Shown here piece after piece: positions 36,991 through 45,299 of a DNA stretch of 64,000 bases. Numbering within the stretch: the stretch's first letter is position 1; the number at the start of each line of letters is the position of its first letter. The notes beneath the pieces were generated by a model that was given only the letters and a program-made list of their open reading frames with translations, made no database searches and was not told the origin of the DNA. The DNA is taken from NCBI RefSeq assembly GCF_019800665.1, contig NZ_JAHVKO010000001.1:248001-312000 (forward strand). Direction: 5' to 3'. The stretch comes from Microbulbifer agarilyticus. GTDB taxonomy: Bacteria > Pseudomonadota > Gammaproteobacteria > Pseudomonadales > Cellvibrionaceae. A program made the position numbers and the translations under genes.

Positions 36991-37103
36991 CGTTCTGGGC
37001 TTTGTTGAAGTTTGGTAGTGGGCGGCCACCTCCCTTCGATTCGAGACGCATGACTGTCTAATCTGATATGTTCTGCTTCAGAATTTGCCTTATATAGATC
37101 CCG

Positions 37104-37334
37104 ATGATTATTCCATTTAAGCAACTACCTCCCGAAACCCTGCAAAACCTGTTGGAAGAATATGCGACCCGTGATGGCACCGACTATGGCGAGCGGGAAG
37201 TCAGCCTTGTCGATAAGGTTTCCAGCCTGCGCCGTCAGCTGGAAGACAAAACCATCGTGATTTGGTTTGAACCCGGTGAGGAGTCGGTCAACCTGATTCT
37301 TGCGGAAGACATCCCTAAAGATGGTGACCACTGA
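37104..37334 (+). CDS. yheU: YheU family protein (UPF0270)
   Basis: The 76-residue cytosolic protein matches YheU: MIIPFKQLPPETLQNLLEEY, then RDGTDYGEREVSLVDKV and IVIWFEPGEESVNLI. Function is unknown. It overlaps the next gene by one base (TGATG), and a YheU-hydrolase pairing also occurs in enterics, implying a shared role. Confidence 0.9.
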   Translation: MIIPFKQLPPETLQNLLEEYATRDGTDYGEREVSLVDKVSSLRRQLEDKTIVIWFEPGEESVNLILAEDIPKDGDH

Positions 37335-37990
37335 TGGACTTGCCGGATGGTTGGTTGATTGATCAACCGGAAACGCCGCCGATTGGCTGGTTTCTGTTTG
37401 CCCACGGTGCCGGCGCACCGATGGATAGTGATTTTATGCAGGCGCTGACGCAGTTGCTGGTGGAGCGAGACCTGGGTGTTGTGCGGTTTGAGTTTCCGTA
37501 TATGGCGGAGCATAGGGAAACCGGTAAGCGCCGGCCGCCTAACAAGATGGAGGTGTTGCTGGATTCCTTCCAAACGCAGATTGATCGTGTGCGGTCCGAG
37601 CTTGCCCAGGCGCCCCTGTATATCGGTGGTAAGTCTATGGGCGGGCGCGTGGCGAGTATGCTGGTGCAGGATAATTTTGACTGCGGGAAAGTGGCGGGGG
37701 CCGTCTGCCTTGGGTATCCGTTCCACCCACCGGGTAAACCAGAGAAATTACGCACCGAACATTTGCAGTCGCTAACCAGCCCAACCCTGATTGTACAGGG
37801 CACCCGAGACAAGCTCGGTAACCGGGAGGAAGTAGAGGGTTACGCTCTGGCCAACGCGCTTCAAGTGCACTGGCTTGAAGACGGGGATCACGACTTCAAG
37901 CCACGCAAGGTCAGTGGCTTTACCCAGTCACAACACTGGCAGGCCGCGGCTGACCAGATGCGACAGTGGATGCGTCTTCAAGAATCGTAA
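37334..37990 (+). CDS. Alpha/beta hydrolase of the KANL3/Tex30 (COG3571) type
   Basis: The 218-residue protein is an alpha/beta hydrolase: HGAGAPMDSDFMQ near the N-terminus is the oxyanion region, IGGKSMGGRVAS holds the Ser nucleophile, TLIVQGTRDKLG the acid region, and LEDGDHDFKPRK the catalytic His. The substrate is unknown. It is translationally coupled to yheU. Its last 71 bases overlap the 3' end of the opposite-strand monooxygenase-like gene. Confidence 0.87.
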   Translation: MDLPDGWLIDQPETPPIGWFLFAHGAGAPMDSDFMQALTQLLVERDLGVVRFEFPYMAEHRETGKRRPPNKMEVLLDSFQTQIDRVRSELAQAPLYIGGKSMGGRVASMLVQDNFDCGKVAGAVCLGYPFHPPGKPEKLRTEHLQSLTSPTLIVQGTRDKLGNREEVEGYALANALQVHWLEDGDHDFKPRKVSGFTQSQHWQAAADQMRQWMRLQES

Positions 37991-38252
37991 TCTTTTCTTC
38001 GTGCGCGAGCATGGGGGCGAGCTGGGCCATTTGGTCCCGTCGTTCCTCACTGCCATACCAGTGTTGCCAGTGCAGGATGGACTTCCAGCGCGACATCGTG
38101 AAGCGGCGCAGTGGGTTGCCCATTTCGGTATAGGTATGGCCGTCTACAAACCCGGTGGTTTGATAGGCATTGGTGAGCAGCCGGCGCGCGGCCTCCTCGT
38201 AAGTAGACTCCAGGTCCAGGGCAATTTCTCGCTCAATCAATACGTAAATCAT
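37920..38252 (-). CDS. Antibiotic-biosynthesis-monooxygenase-like (ABM) small protein
   Basis: The 110-residue protein has the dimeric alpha/beta-barrel pattern of ABM or quinol monooxygenases: MIYVLIEREIALDLESTYEEAARRLL, a central FVDGHTYTEMGNPLRRFTMSRWKSILHWQHWYGSEER (mid-barrel strand and helix) in separate blocks. The final 24 residues overlap the hydrolase gene on the other strand by 71 bases and diverge from the fold, so the C-terminus may be unconstrained. The substrate is unknown. It is probably a genuine gene because the first 90 residues keep the family pattern. Confidence 0.7.
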   Translation of the reverse strand: MIYVLIEREIALDLESTYEEAARRLLTNAYQTTGFVDGHTYTEMGNPLRRFTMSRWKSILHWQHWYGSEERRDQMAQLAPMLAHEEKITILEDASTVASGQPRPASVVTG

Positions 38253-38468
38253 CGCAATTCATACACCATTCACACTTACATCATTCAAAGTTACGATCGA
38301 CTTTAGAGTACCAGGCAAGTGACTGGCAAGTACCTGTGCCCAATAGAGTTTATGGGACGTGGTGATCCCGTACACAGCAGTTTAGTCTTCAGTGAACTCA
38401 GTTGCGGAGACTGGTCAGTCTGAGCGAAGCGGGTGACGCGGCTCGGCAAATCCCCGACAATAGCCTCT

Positions 38469-38702
38469 ATGAAGTCACAACATACCCTTGATGCCCGCGG
38501 CCTGCTGTGCCCGGAACCCGTAATGATGCTGCATACCGCCGTGCGTAAAGTCGGCGCTGGTGAGGTATTGCAGATGTTCGCGACAGACCCATCCACTCAG
38601 CGGGACGTACCCAAGTTCTGCCAGTTTCTCGGCTATGAGTTGGTGAAGCATCTGGAAGAAAATGACGAGTTCGTTTACTGGATTAAAAAAGCGGATTCCT
38701 GA
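38469..38702 (+). CDS. tusA: Sulfur carrier protein TusA
   Basis: ATG 38469 gives 77 residues of the SirA/TusA fold. The CPEP motif with Cys14 accepts sulfur from IscS and passes it through TusBCD-E to MnmA for 2-thiolation of wobble uridine. Start choice rests on alignment to the usual MxxxxxLDARGLLCPEP beginning. An in-frame GTG at 38433 would add 12 residues with no support. A hairpin terminator follows. Confidence 0.93.
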   Translation: MKSQHTLDARGLLCPEPVMMLHTAVRKVGAGEVLQMFATDPSTQRDVPKFCQFLGYELVKHLEENDEFVYWIKKADS

Positions 38703-38734
38703 AGGCGATGCGCGGTGTAAACAGCGGCGGAAAT

Positions 38735-38766
38735 AACAAGGGCGACCACTGGTCGCCCTTGTTTTA
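38735..38766. terminator. Bidirectional terminator between tusA and the downstream hypothetical gene
   Basis: A 13-bp perfect inverted repeat (AACAAGGGCGACC at 38735-38747 and GGTCGCCCTTGTT at 38751-38763) with a 3-base loop separates two convergent genes. T-runs are short on both sides. Confidence 0.75.
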
Positions 38767-38790
38767 CATGATTTGTAGGGAAGTAATTTT

Positions 38791-39477
38791 TTAGGGCGAA
38801 GTGACAAGCGCCGCGATCGCAGCAAGGGCCTCCGGGTCCTCAGATTTGATCTTGTTGGCGATGTGGTGTTGGAAGAAGTAGCGGAAACATTCGGACCCTT
38901 GAGCCGGGTACAGGCATTCGTCCCCGGGCAGGACCGGCGTGGTCTCCACACTATTGTGATCAATCAGCATGCCGTGGATCTCTCCGCTGGCAAATAGACG
39001 CCAGCTCACGACTTCCGTAAGAGTCAGGTTTTCCTTGTCGGCATCCATAAACACCGCGTGGGTGCCAATGGTGTCGGGAACCTCCTGAACTACCTCGTCT
39101 GCCTGATTGCTTTCGTACTCGAAGTATTCCGCCGCAGTCTCCAGCTCGACGATTTTATGGATGGGGGCTTCGTGGAAGATTTCCTCGATACCCGGGTCGT
39201 AATAGCCTTCAAACCGTCCATCCAGGGGATCCTGAATATCCGGGCAGGCCACAATGGAGTTCAACCAGGGAACCAACCCGACTATCTCGCCGTTGGCACG
39301 CAGGCCCCAGCAAAGGATTTTCAGGCTGTAGAGATCTGTCCCACTGGAATTGTTGGAGTAGAGCATTTCCAAGCCGTCGAGCTCCGGAGACAGGCGGATA
39401 AACCGCAGGCTCTCTGAAGTTTCGATTGGCTTGCCGGTGAAGAGGTCAACCACGTTGTTGGTACGGTGGTCGGTCAT
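38791..39477 (-). CDS. Conserved hypothetical protein, acidic, cytosolic
   Basis: I do not recognise a named family. ATG 39477 follows a near-perfect AAGGAGGTG, giving 228 residues; an upstream extension of 87 residues in the same frame is low quality and rejected. The N-terminus (MTDHRTNNVVDLFTGKPIE) looks like a short linker. The rest is acidic with two similar halves: LKILCWGLRANGEIVGLVPWLNSIVACPD and VVSWRLFASGEIHGMLIDHNSVETTPV share a W-L-x-A-x-G-E-I-x-G pattern, suggesting an internal duplication. No signal peptide or membrane segment is visible. Confidence 0.8.
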   Translation of the reverse strand: MTDHRTNNVVDLFTGKPIETSESLRFIRLSPELDGLEMLYSNNSSGTDLYSLKILCWGLRANGEIVGLVPWLNSIVACPDIQDPLDGRFEGYYDPGIEEIFHEAPIHKIVELETAAEYFEYESNQADEVVQEVPDTIGTHAVFMDADKENLTLTEVVSWRLFASGEIHGMLIDHNSVETTPVLPGDECLYPAQGSECFRYFFQHHIANKIKSEDPEALAAIAALVTSP

Positions 39478-39929
39478 AGAGCACCTCCTTGCAGGGCCGG
39501 TAGTAGGGCGGGAAGGTCTTGTACTACTTATTGAGGTGCAACCGGCGTAGAGATACCGTGCGAGGGCCGGGCGGCCATCGCCGAATCCAGACTCCGGGAG
39601 CAACTTTTTTGCCTCCCTGGGAAGCCGGTACCGCAACCGAAAACAACCGCTGAGCGCTGCAAAAAACACCGCATTGAACGGAAGTAGGTTTCCGGTATCC
39701 CTATGTCCAAAGGTATATTCTGATCCGCAGAAATACAACCAGCGGAATGGGGTTGTTTACTACTAAATGTCTCCTTTTTGATTGAATGGACAGGTAGCGG
39801 CTACGGACTTGGTATTCGACCATTTCTTGCCGCCCATGTTCCCGATCTAGCTCCCGGCCTTGATCCAGGCGCACTCACTGATATAGTCCGCGCCAGCCGG
39901 GCAGTTCCGTCGGAATTTCACTGCCAGTT
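39478..39929. other. 452-base gene-free interval
   Basis: No convincing gene, tRNA or repeat is seen. Short frames in this region lack ribosome sites and family resemblance. A TATAGT-like element near 39880-39885 could be part of the promoter for epmC. Confidence 0.4.
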
Positions 39930-40601
39930 TTGAATGAAGAGCAGCCCTTGGCAGCTCAAAGCAGAGAGCAAGCACACGTTTTGTCGAATACGGTTATAGA
40001 TGAGCAAGTTCCATACCATCCTGAGGTTTCTCGGGAGGAAATAGGTGACGTTTCGCCGAGTTCGGTGACTGAACGTGTGGTCACCGTCTTTAATGCGTGC
40101 TTTGCTGCCGTCGATAGCCTCAATACCCGTCTCGAGGGTGGTCACCCTGAACCTTACTATCGCCCTGGAACCTGTGAAGGCGAGGTGCACCGTGTGGAAT
40201 TCACTCGGGACTACCCTGCCAGCGCGCTACATGAAGCGGCGCATTGGTGCGTGGCGGGCGCTGAGCGGCGCAAGCAACCGGACTACGGTTACTGGTATGC
40301 CCCGGATGGGCGGAGTGCCGAACAGCAAGCGGAATTTGAGCGGGTGGAAGTAAAGCCCCAGGCGCTGGAGTGGATTTTCGCGCGCGCCTGCGGCTTGGGC
40401 TTTCGCGTAAGTGCGGACAATCTGGATGCGGGGCTTGGCCCAAGTGATGGGTTCAAGCGAGCGATCTGGCAGCAAGTGCAGAATTACTGCACTGAGGGCG
40501 TCAATGGGCGTGCCGAGCTGTTTGCGCGATCCTTGGCGCAGGCTTTCGGCCAACCAAATCCGTTCAAGCAGACGCAATATCGACTGGAGGATCTCGGGTG
40601 A
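39930..40601 (+). CDS. epmC: Elongation factor P hydroxylase EpmC
   Basis: The 223-residue frame contains the EpmC (YfcM) pattern: VVTVFNACF, RVEFTRDYPASALHEAAHWCVAGAERRKQPDYGYWYAPDGR with the HEAAHW metal-binding motif, then VEVKPQALEWIFARACG. EpmC hydroxylates the beta-lysyl-lysine of EF-P. E. coli EpmC has 182 residues, so the N-terminal 40 residues are extra or the start is downstream. TTG 39930, TTG 39948 (GAAGAG six bases before) and GTG 40065 are all possible. Its stop overlaps the next start (GTGA). Confidence 0.85.
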   Translation: MNEEQPLAAQSREQAHVLSNTVIDEQVPYHPEVSREEIGDVSPSSVTERVVTVFNACFAAVDSLNTRLEGGHPEPYYRPGTCEGEVHRVEFTRDYPASALHEAAHWCVAGAERRKQPDYGYWYAPDGRSAEQQAEFERVEVKPQALEWIFARACGLGFRVSADNLDAGLGPSDGFKRAIWQQVQNYCTEGVNGRAELFARSLAQAFGQPNPFKQTQYRLEDLG

Positions 40602-41503
40602 AACAGATTTATCTGGTGGACGCCTCTGTCTATATTTTCCGCTACTACTTTGCGTTGCCCCCGAATTGGGAAAGCCGCTCCGGTTACACCACCGAAGCGG
40701 TATACGGCTTCAGCAATTTCTTACTGGATCTTTTGGCGCGCCGGCCCGACGGTGTTGCTTGCGCGTTTGATGAATCCCTCGGCAGCTGCTTCCGCAACGA
40801 AATTTATCCGGACTACAAATGCAGTCGGGCATTACCGGACGAGGGGCTCGCTTTTCAGCTGGCTGCGTGCCGGGAAATGGCCGAGGCCCTCGGCATCGCC
40901 AGCTTCGCCAGTGAGCGCTATGAGGCAGACGATATTCTCGCCACCCTGACCAGGATCTGTGCCGAGCAGGGGGAGGCGCCGGTGGTCGTTACCCGGGATA
41001 AAGACCTTGGGCAGTTGCTCAGTCGCGGCGCATCGAGCCTGTGGGACTTTGCCGCCGACGCGCATATGGGAAGCGTTGAGATTGAAGCGAAGTTTGGCGT
41101 GCGCCCCGAGCAGATCGCCGACTATCTGGCACTGGTTGGTGACAGCATTGACGATATCCCTGGTGTGCCCGGTATCGGTGCCAAGACGGCAGCGGGCTTA
41201 CTAAGCGAGTTTCGCTCAGTCGATGAATTACTGGCGAACCGAGAGCGCGTAGCGGGCCTTAAAATACGCGGGGCCAAAGGCTTGGTGGACAAACTGGCGG
41301 AACATGAGGATCAGATTCGCATGGCGTTGCAACTCGCGCAGTTGGCTTACGATGTGCCAGTGGGTGTGACATCTGAAGCGCTAGCCCATAACGCCTCCGG
41401 GCTTGACTTAGCGATTGCCCTGGCTGAGGAGTTTGGTATTGGTGGACTTGCTAACAAGATTTTCCGCACGCTGACGAACAAAAGTGCAGAGCCTGTAACC
41501 TGA
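40598..41503 (+). CDS. Stand-alone 5'-3' exonuclease (FEN/Xni type)
   Basis: The 301-residue protein is a PIN-like flap nuclease related to the N-terminal domain of DNA polymerase I. Metal-binding acidic clusters are visible in LVDASVYIFR, ACAFDE, ERYEADDILATL and VVTRDKDLGQLL. LVGDSIDDIPGVPGIGAKTAAGLL is the helix-hairpin-helix region that binds DNA. E. coli Xni is 251 residues and lacks part of the acidic set, so this protein is closer to an active FEN. The GTG start overlaps epmC by 4 bases. Confidence 0.88.
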   Translation: MKQIYLVDASVYIFRYYFALPPNWESRSGYTTEAVYGFSNFLLDLLARRPDGVACAFDESLGSCFRNEIYPDYKCSRALPDEGLAFQLAACREMAEALGIASFASERYEADDILATLTRICAEQGEAPVVVTRDKDLGQLLSRGASSLWDFAADAHMGSVEIEAKFGVRPEQIADYLALVGDSIDDIPGVPGIGAKTAAGLLSEFRSVDELLANRERVAGLKIRGAKGLVDKLAEHEDQIRMALQLAQLAYDVPVGVTSEALAHNASGLDLAIALAEEFGIGGLANKIFRTLTNKSAEPVT

Positions 41504-41547
41504 CTCGTCTGGACTAGATACTGATTATTAATGATATACGAGAAGTC

Positions 41548-42702
41548 ATGAGTCTTAACACCACAACAATACCACTCAACATGGTCGCCGATGAAAACAT
41601 TCCCGGGCTTGAGCAGTGGTTTGGCGATCTCGGTACGATTGTACGCGTGCCGGGACGCAGTCTTTCCGCATCGCAATTAGCTGATGCCGATATTTTACTG
41701 GTGCGCTCGGTCACCCAGGTGAACGAAGCGCTGCTGGCAAACACGCCGGTGCGTTTTGTCGGCAGTTGCACGATTGGCACCGACCACTTGGATACGCACT
41801 GGCTGGAGCAGCAGGGTATCGCCTGGAGTGCGGCCCCAGGCTGTAACGCCAATTCCGTAGTGGAGTATGTGTTTTGCACACTGGCGGCGCTGGATGTCGA
41901 TTGGCGCGGGCGCAATTTCGGCATTGTTGGCTGTGGCAATGTCGGCGGGTCGCTGCAGCGCAAACTGCACGCGTTGAATATCCAATGCAAAATTTATGAT
42001 CCCTGGAAAACCGATAACCCGGATAGCGCGACGCTCGAAGAAGTCCTGCAGCAGGATGTGATCTGCCTGCACGCTCCTCTGGTGAAAGATGGCCCGCACC
42101 CAAGTCTGCATATGATTGATGGCGAGGCGTTGGGCCGCATTCGTCCCGGGGCGGTGCTGATCAGCGCCGGCCGTGGCGCAGTGATTGATAATCGCGCGCT
42201 GCGCGAACGGGATACGTCGTTCACCACGGTGCTGGATGTCTGGGAAAACGAACCGGATATGGATCCGGAGTTGCTTGAACGTGTAAACCTCGGCAGCCCG
42301 CATATCGCCGGCTACAGTCACGATGGCAAGCTGGCGGGGACGCGCATGATTCGCGAAGCGCTCGACCGGGCGCTGGACCTGCCCGCGGCAGCAACCGCAC
42401 AAGAGACTAGCCCAGCGAGTTCGCCAGAGCAGTCGTTGTTGACCACCGACAAGTCGGGCTTTGCGGCAATGTGTGAATTGCTGTTGTCGATGTACGACCC
42501 GCGCCAAGACGACACCCGCTTGCGCGCTGCGGCGCAGTCTGCAGCCACCGGCGGGGAATCTCTACCGCTTGCGTTTGATCAGCTGCGCAAGCAGTACCCC
42601 AAGCGTCTGGAATTCTCACATTACACTTTGCCATCGTCCGCGCAGTTGCCGAATCTCGACCAGGCAGTGCGCGCGCAGCTGGCAATATTGGGGCTCAAGT
42701 GA
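41548..42702 (+). CDS. pdxB: Erythronate-4-phosphate dehydrogenase PdxB
   Basis: The 384-residue D-2-hydroxyacid dehydrogenase oxidises 4-phosphoerythronate in pyridoxal phosphate synthesis. Evidence is MVADENIPGLEQWF near the start, VGSCTIGTDHLDTHWLEQQGI, the NAD fold GIVGCGNVGGSLQRKL, HAPLVKDGPHPSLHMID, VWENEPDMDPELL and HIAGYSHDGKLAGTRM, plus the C-terminal PdxB dimerisation domain. The preferred start is 41548, although PdxB often begins at the MVADEN Met 11 codons later. It overlaps the next gene by 4 bases. Confidence 0.92.
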   Translation: MSLNTTTIPLNMVADENIPGLEQWFGDLGTIVRVPGRSLSASQLADADILLVRSVTQVNEALLANTPVRFVGSCTIGTDHLDTHWLEQQGIAWSAAPGCNANSVVEYVFCTLAALDVDWRGRNFGIVGCGNVGGSLQRKLHALNIQCKIYDPWKTDNPDSATLEEVLQQDVICLHAPLVKDGPHPSLHMIDGEALGRIRPGAVLISAGRGAVIDNRALRERDTSFTTVLDVWENEPDMDPELLERVNLGSPHIAGYSHDGKLAGTRMIREALDRALDLPAAATAQETSPASSPEQSLLTTDKSGFAAMCELLLSMYDPRQDDTRLRAAAQSAATGGESLPLAFDQLRKQYPKRLEFSHYTLPSSAQLPNLDQAVRAQLAILGLK

Positions 42703-43898
42703 AGCTTAAAAAACTCGGACTTATCATCAACCCCTGGGCGGGTGTTGGCGGCCCCGCCGGGCTCAAGGGGAGCGATGGTGTCGACACCGTGACCCGTGCT
42801 CTGGCGGCAGGTATTGAGCCGCAATCGCACAAGCGCGCGGCGATCGCGTTAAGCGCGCTGCAGCCGTTTAGCGAGTCGCTGCAAATCGTGACTTTTGCTG
42901 GTGATATGGGAGAGGAGCTCGCGGCCTCCCTGGGCTTTACCGTAGAGGTGATTGGTGCTGCGGCCGGTGAGCGCTCCACGCCGAGGGACTCCGAGTTGGC
43001 CGCTGCAGCCATTCGCGATGCCGGTGCGGATTTGATTGTGTTTGCCGGTGGCGACGGCACCGCGCGCAATATGGTCAATGCGCTGGGTGATGGCTTTCCT
43101 GTATTGGGGATTCCGGCCGGGGTAAAAATGCACTCCGCCTGCTTTGCCATCTCCCCGCGCGCGGCGGGCGAAGTACTGCGCCGGCTGATGGCTGGCGAGC
43201 TGGTGGATTTGCACCAGCGCGAAGTGCGCGATATTGATGAAAAATCTTTTCGCGAAGGGCGGGTAAGTACCCGCTATTACGGCGAGTTACTGGTGCCGGA
43301 AGAAGGGCACTTTTTGCAGGCGGTAAAAAATGCCGGGCGCGAAGTGGAAGAGCTGGCAGTGGCAGACATCGCCGCGCAGATGGTGGAAGAAATTGACGAG
43401 CTGGACCCGGAGGCCCTGTATGTATTCGGCCCCGGTTCTACGACCCTTGCGGTGTTGAACGAGCTGGGCGAGGAGGGGACCCTGCTGGGGGTGGACCTCT
43501 GGCGCAATGGATCCCTGGTGGCGGCAGATGTCAGCGCCCCGCAAATTGTGCAGGCAATCGCGCAACACCGTGAATCCCACCCTGAGCGCCCGGTAAAAAT
43601 TATTCTTACCGCCATCGGTGGTCAGGGCCATTTAATTGGTCGCGGCAATCAGCAGCTAAACCCGCAGGTTCTGACCAGTGTAGGCCGGGAAAATCTGTTG
43701 GTGGTGGCCACCAAGACAAAGGTCAGCGAACTGGGAGGCCGCCCGCTGTTGATCGATAGCGGTGATCCGGCGTTGGACGAAGCCTGGAGTGGCTTTGTGC
43801 GGGTAGTCACTGGCTACCGCGATGAAATTCTCTACCCATTGTCTGGTGACGGCAGCGGTATTGCGCCAGATCATTCGTCTGCCACACGCGACGAATAA
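42699..43898 (+). CDS. ATP-NAD kinase-like protein (COG3199)
   Basis: The 399-residue protein has the NAD/diacylglycerol kinase fold: KLGLIINPWAGVGGPAGLKGSDG at the N-terminus, FAGGDGTARNM with the GGDG motif near residue 116-119, and GIPAGVKMHSA. The C-terminal half has ILTAIGGQGHLIGRGNQQLNPQVL. COG3199 members are predicted ATP-NAD kinases, but the true substrate is not settled, and main NAD kinases (NadK) are a different subfamily. GTG start overlaps the pdxB stop. Confidence 0.85.
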   Translation: MKLKKLGLIINPWAGVGGPAGLKGSDGVDTVTRALAAGIEPQSHKRAAIALSALQPFSESLQIVTFAGDMGEELAASLGFTVEVIGAAAGERSTPRDSELAAAAIRDAGADLIVFAGGDGTARNMVNALGDGFPVLGIPAGVKMHSACFAISPRAAGEVLRRLMAGELVDLHQREVRDIDEKSFREGRVSTRYYGELLVPEEGHFLQAVKNAGREVEELAVADIAAQMVEEIDELDPEALYVFGPGSTTLAVLNELGEEGTLLGVDLWRNGSLVAADVSAPQIVQAIAQHRESHPERPVKIILTAIGGQGHLIGRGNQQLNPQVLTSVGRENLLVVATKTKVSELGGRPLLIDSGDPALDEAWSGFVRVVTGYRDEILYPLSGDGSGIAPDHSSATRDE

Positions 43899-43930
43899 CA
43901 CTCAGTAAAGAACTAAAGAGTACAAGTACA

Positions 43931-44875
43931 TTGAATTGGGAACCCTTGCTGCAGGTAGTGCGCAGCAAATTGCAGGAAGAACAGTCTCAGGGTGAAGCAC
44001 CCGATAGTCGCCGCCTGTTTCATGGCCGTGGGCACTGCTATGCGGGCCTGGACCGCGTGTGTGTAGACAGCTATCACCCCGCCATTCTGGTCACCTTGTT
44101 TGACGAATATCCCGAGGAAGATGCACTGGCGGACCAGCTGTGGTCGCTGGTGGAGCCGCTGGGGTACAAGGGTGTGGCCGTGCAGCGACGCTACCAGCGC
44201 GGTGCCCCCATTCAGTGGCAGTGTGGCGAAGAAGTGGAAGCACCCGTGGCCCGTCGCGGCGCGCTGAAGTTTCCCCTCACATTTGATCGTCAGAACGTGG
44301 GCTTCTTTCTGGACATCGAACCAGGCCGCCAATGGCTGGAGCAGCAGGTGCGGGAAAAAGCCGGCAAGGTCGACAGCCTCAAGCTGCTGAACCTGTTCGC
44401 GTTTACCTGTGCGTTTTCTGCGGTGGCGCGCGCCGCGGGAGAGCTGGAAGTGCTGAACGTAGATCTGAACAAGGGCGTGCTAAAGCGCGGGCAGGCCAAC
44501 CACCAGCTAAACAACCTGGCCAGCAAGGGTATTCGCTTCCTCGCCATGGACGCGCTCCGGGACTTCAAACGATATGACCGTCGCGGACCGTTTCAGTTGG
44601 CGGTGGTAGACCCACCCACGCGCCAGCGGGGCAGTTTCGATGCCGCAGAGAACTATGCGCGGCAGTTGGAGCTTTTGCCCGGCTGCCTGGCGGATGAGGC
44701 AGACTTGCTGCTGGTGCTGAATTCACCGGCCCATAGTGAGCAGTATTTCAGGGATTTGATTGAAGCGGCGAACCCGGGCTTCTCTGTGGTGGCGCGGTTG
44801 CCGCAAAATCCGGATTTCCCGGATAGCGATTCCGACGCGGCATTAAAAATGTTGCATGTGAAGTTTCACAGGTGA
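43931..44875 (+). CDS. RlmI-like class I SAM-dependent methyltransferase
   Basis: The 314-residue protein resembles rRNA cytosine methyltransferases of the RlmI/RlmK type: FPLTFDRQNVGFFLDIEPGRQWL precedes the SAM motif LLNLFAFTCAFSAVARAAG, then VLNVDLNKGVLKRGQANHQLN and the catalytic VVDPPTRQRG. It lacks the N-terminal PUA domain, so it is a short variant; the target is not known. A TTG start at 43931 has AAAGAG upstream. Its 3' end overlaps the next, opposite-strand gene by 10 bases. Confidence 0.85.
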   Translation: MNWEPLLQVVRSKLQEEQSQGEAPDSRRLFHGRGHCYAGLDRVCVDSYHPAILVTLFDEYPEEDALADQLWSLVEPLGYKGVAVQRRYQRGAPIQWQCGEEVEAPVARRGALKFPLTFDRQNVGFFLDIEPGRQWLEQQVREKAGKVDSLKLLNLFAFTCAFSAVARAAGELEVLNVDLNKGVLKRGQANHQLNNLASKGIRFLAMDALRDFKRYDRRGPFQLAVVDPPTRQRGSFDAAENYARQLELLPGCLADEADLLLVLNSPAHSEQYFRDLIEAANPGFSVVARLPQNPDFPDSDSDAALKMLHVKFHR

Positions 44876-45255
44876 CGCATTAAATCCACGACCAGCGCTT
44901 CCAACTGAGGTGACGAGCCTCCGCGAACTGCCTCGTTAAGCTTTTCCGCATTACTCATCCCGTCTTCACCGCGGCTTACCATCAGTAAGAAGCTGCGGTG
45001 GGATAGGGTGGCTTCCTCCACCGCTTCCTGTCGCACAATTTGGGCGAAATTAATATAGCCGCACTCCTTGAGCCAGGTCATTGCGCCCAGGCAGGCGAGG
45101 TGGCGGGGGGAGTGCAGGCCAAATTCGTCCGGGGTGTCGGGGCCGGAAATATCCTCCACGTAGATGGTCGCCGGTACGGGAAACTGCTGGAACAGTGCCA
45201 GCAGAATACGTCCCGCATCGCGGTAAAAGTCGTGAATGTGCAGATCGTCCAGCAT
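44866..45255 (-). CDS. Conserved hypothetical protein
   Basis: I do not recognise the family. The 129-residue protein is cytosolic and helical, with LHIHDFYRDAGRILLALFQQFPVPATIYVEDISG near the start and LGAMTWLKECGYINFAQIVRQEAVEEATLSHRSFLLM, which resembles a winged-helix-like DNA- or protein-binding region. It overlaps the methyltransferase 3' end by 10 bases and lies 44 bases before alaA on the same strand. Confidence 0.7.
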   Translation of the reverse strand: MLDDLHIHDFYRDAGRILLALFQQFPVPATIYVEDISGPDTPDEFGLHSPRHLACLGAMTWLKECGYINFAQIVRQEAVEEATLSHRSFLLMVSRGEDGMSNAEKLNEAVRGGSSPQLEALVVDLMRHL

Positions 45256-45299
45256 GTTGCTCTATTGCCAGTATTCTTTTGCCAGTACTTAGCGGCTAA

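Noticed and set aside
38253..38468. Possible leader peptide or RNA upstream of tusA
   Set aside because: I found no hairpin with T-run, no reading frame with a ribosome site and no recognisable motif.
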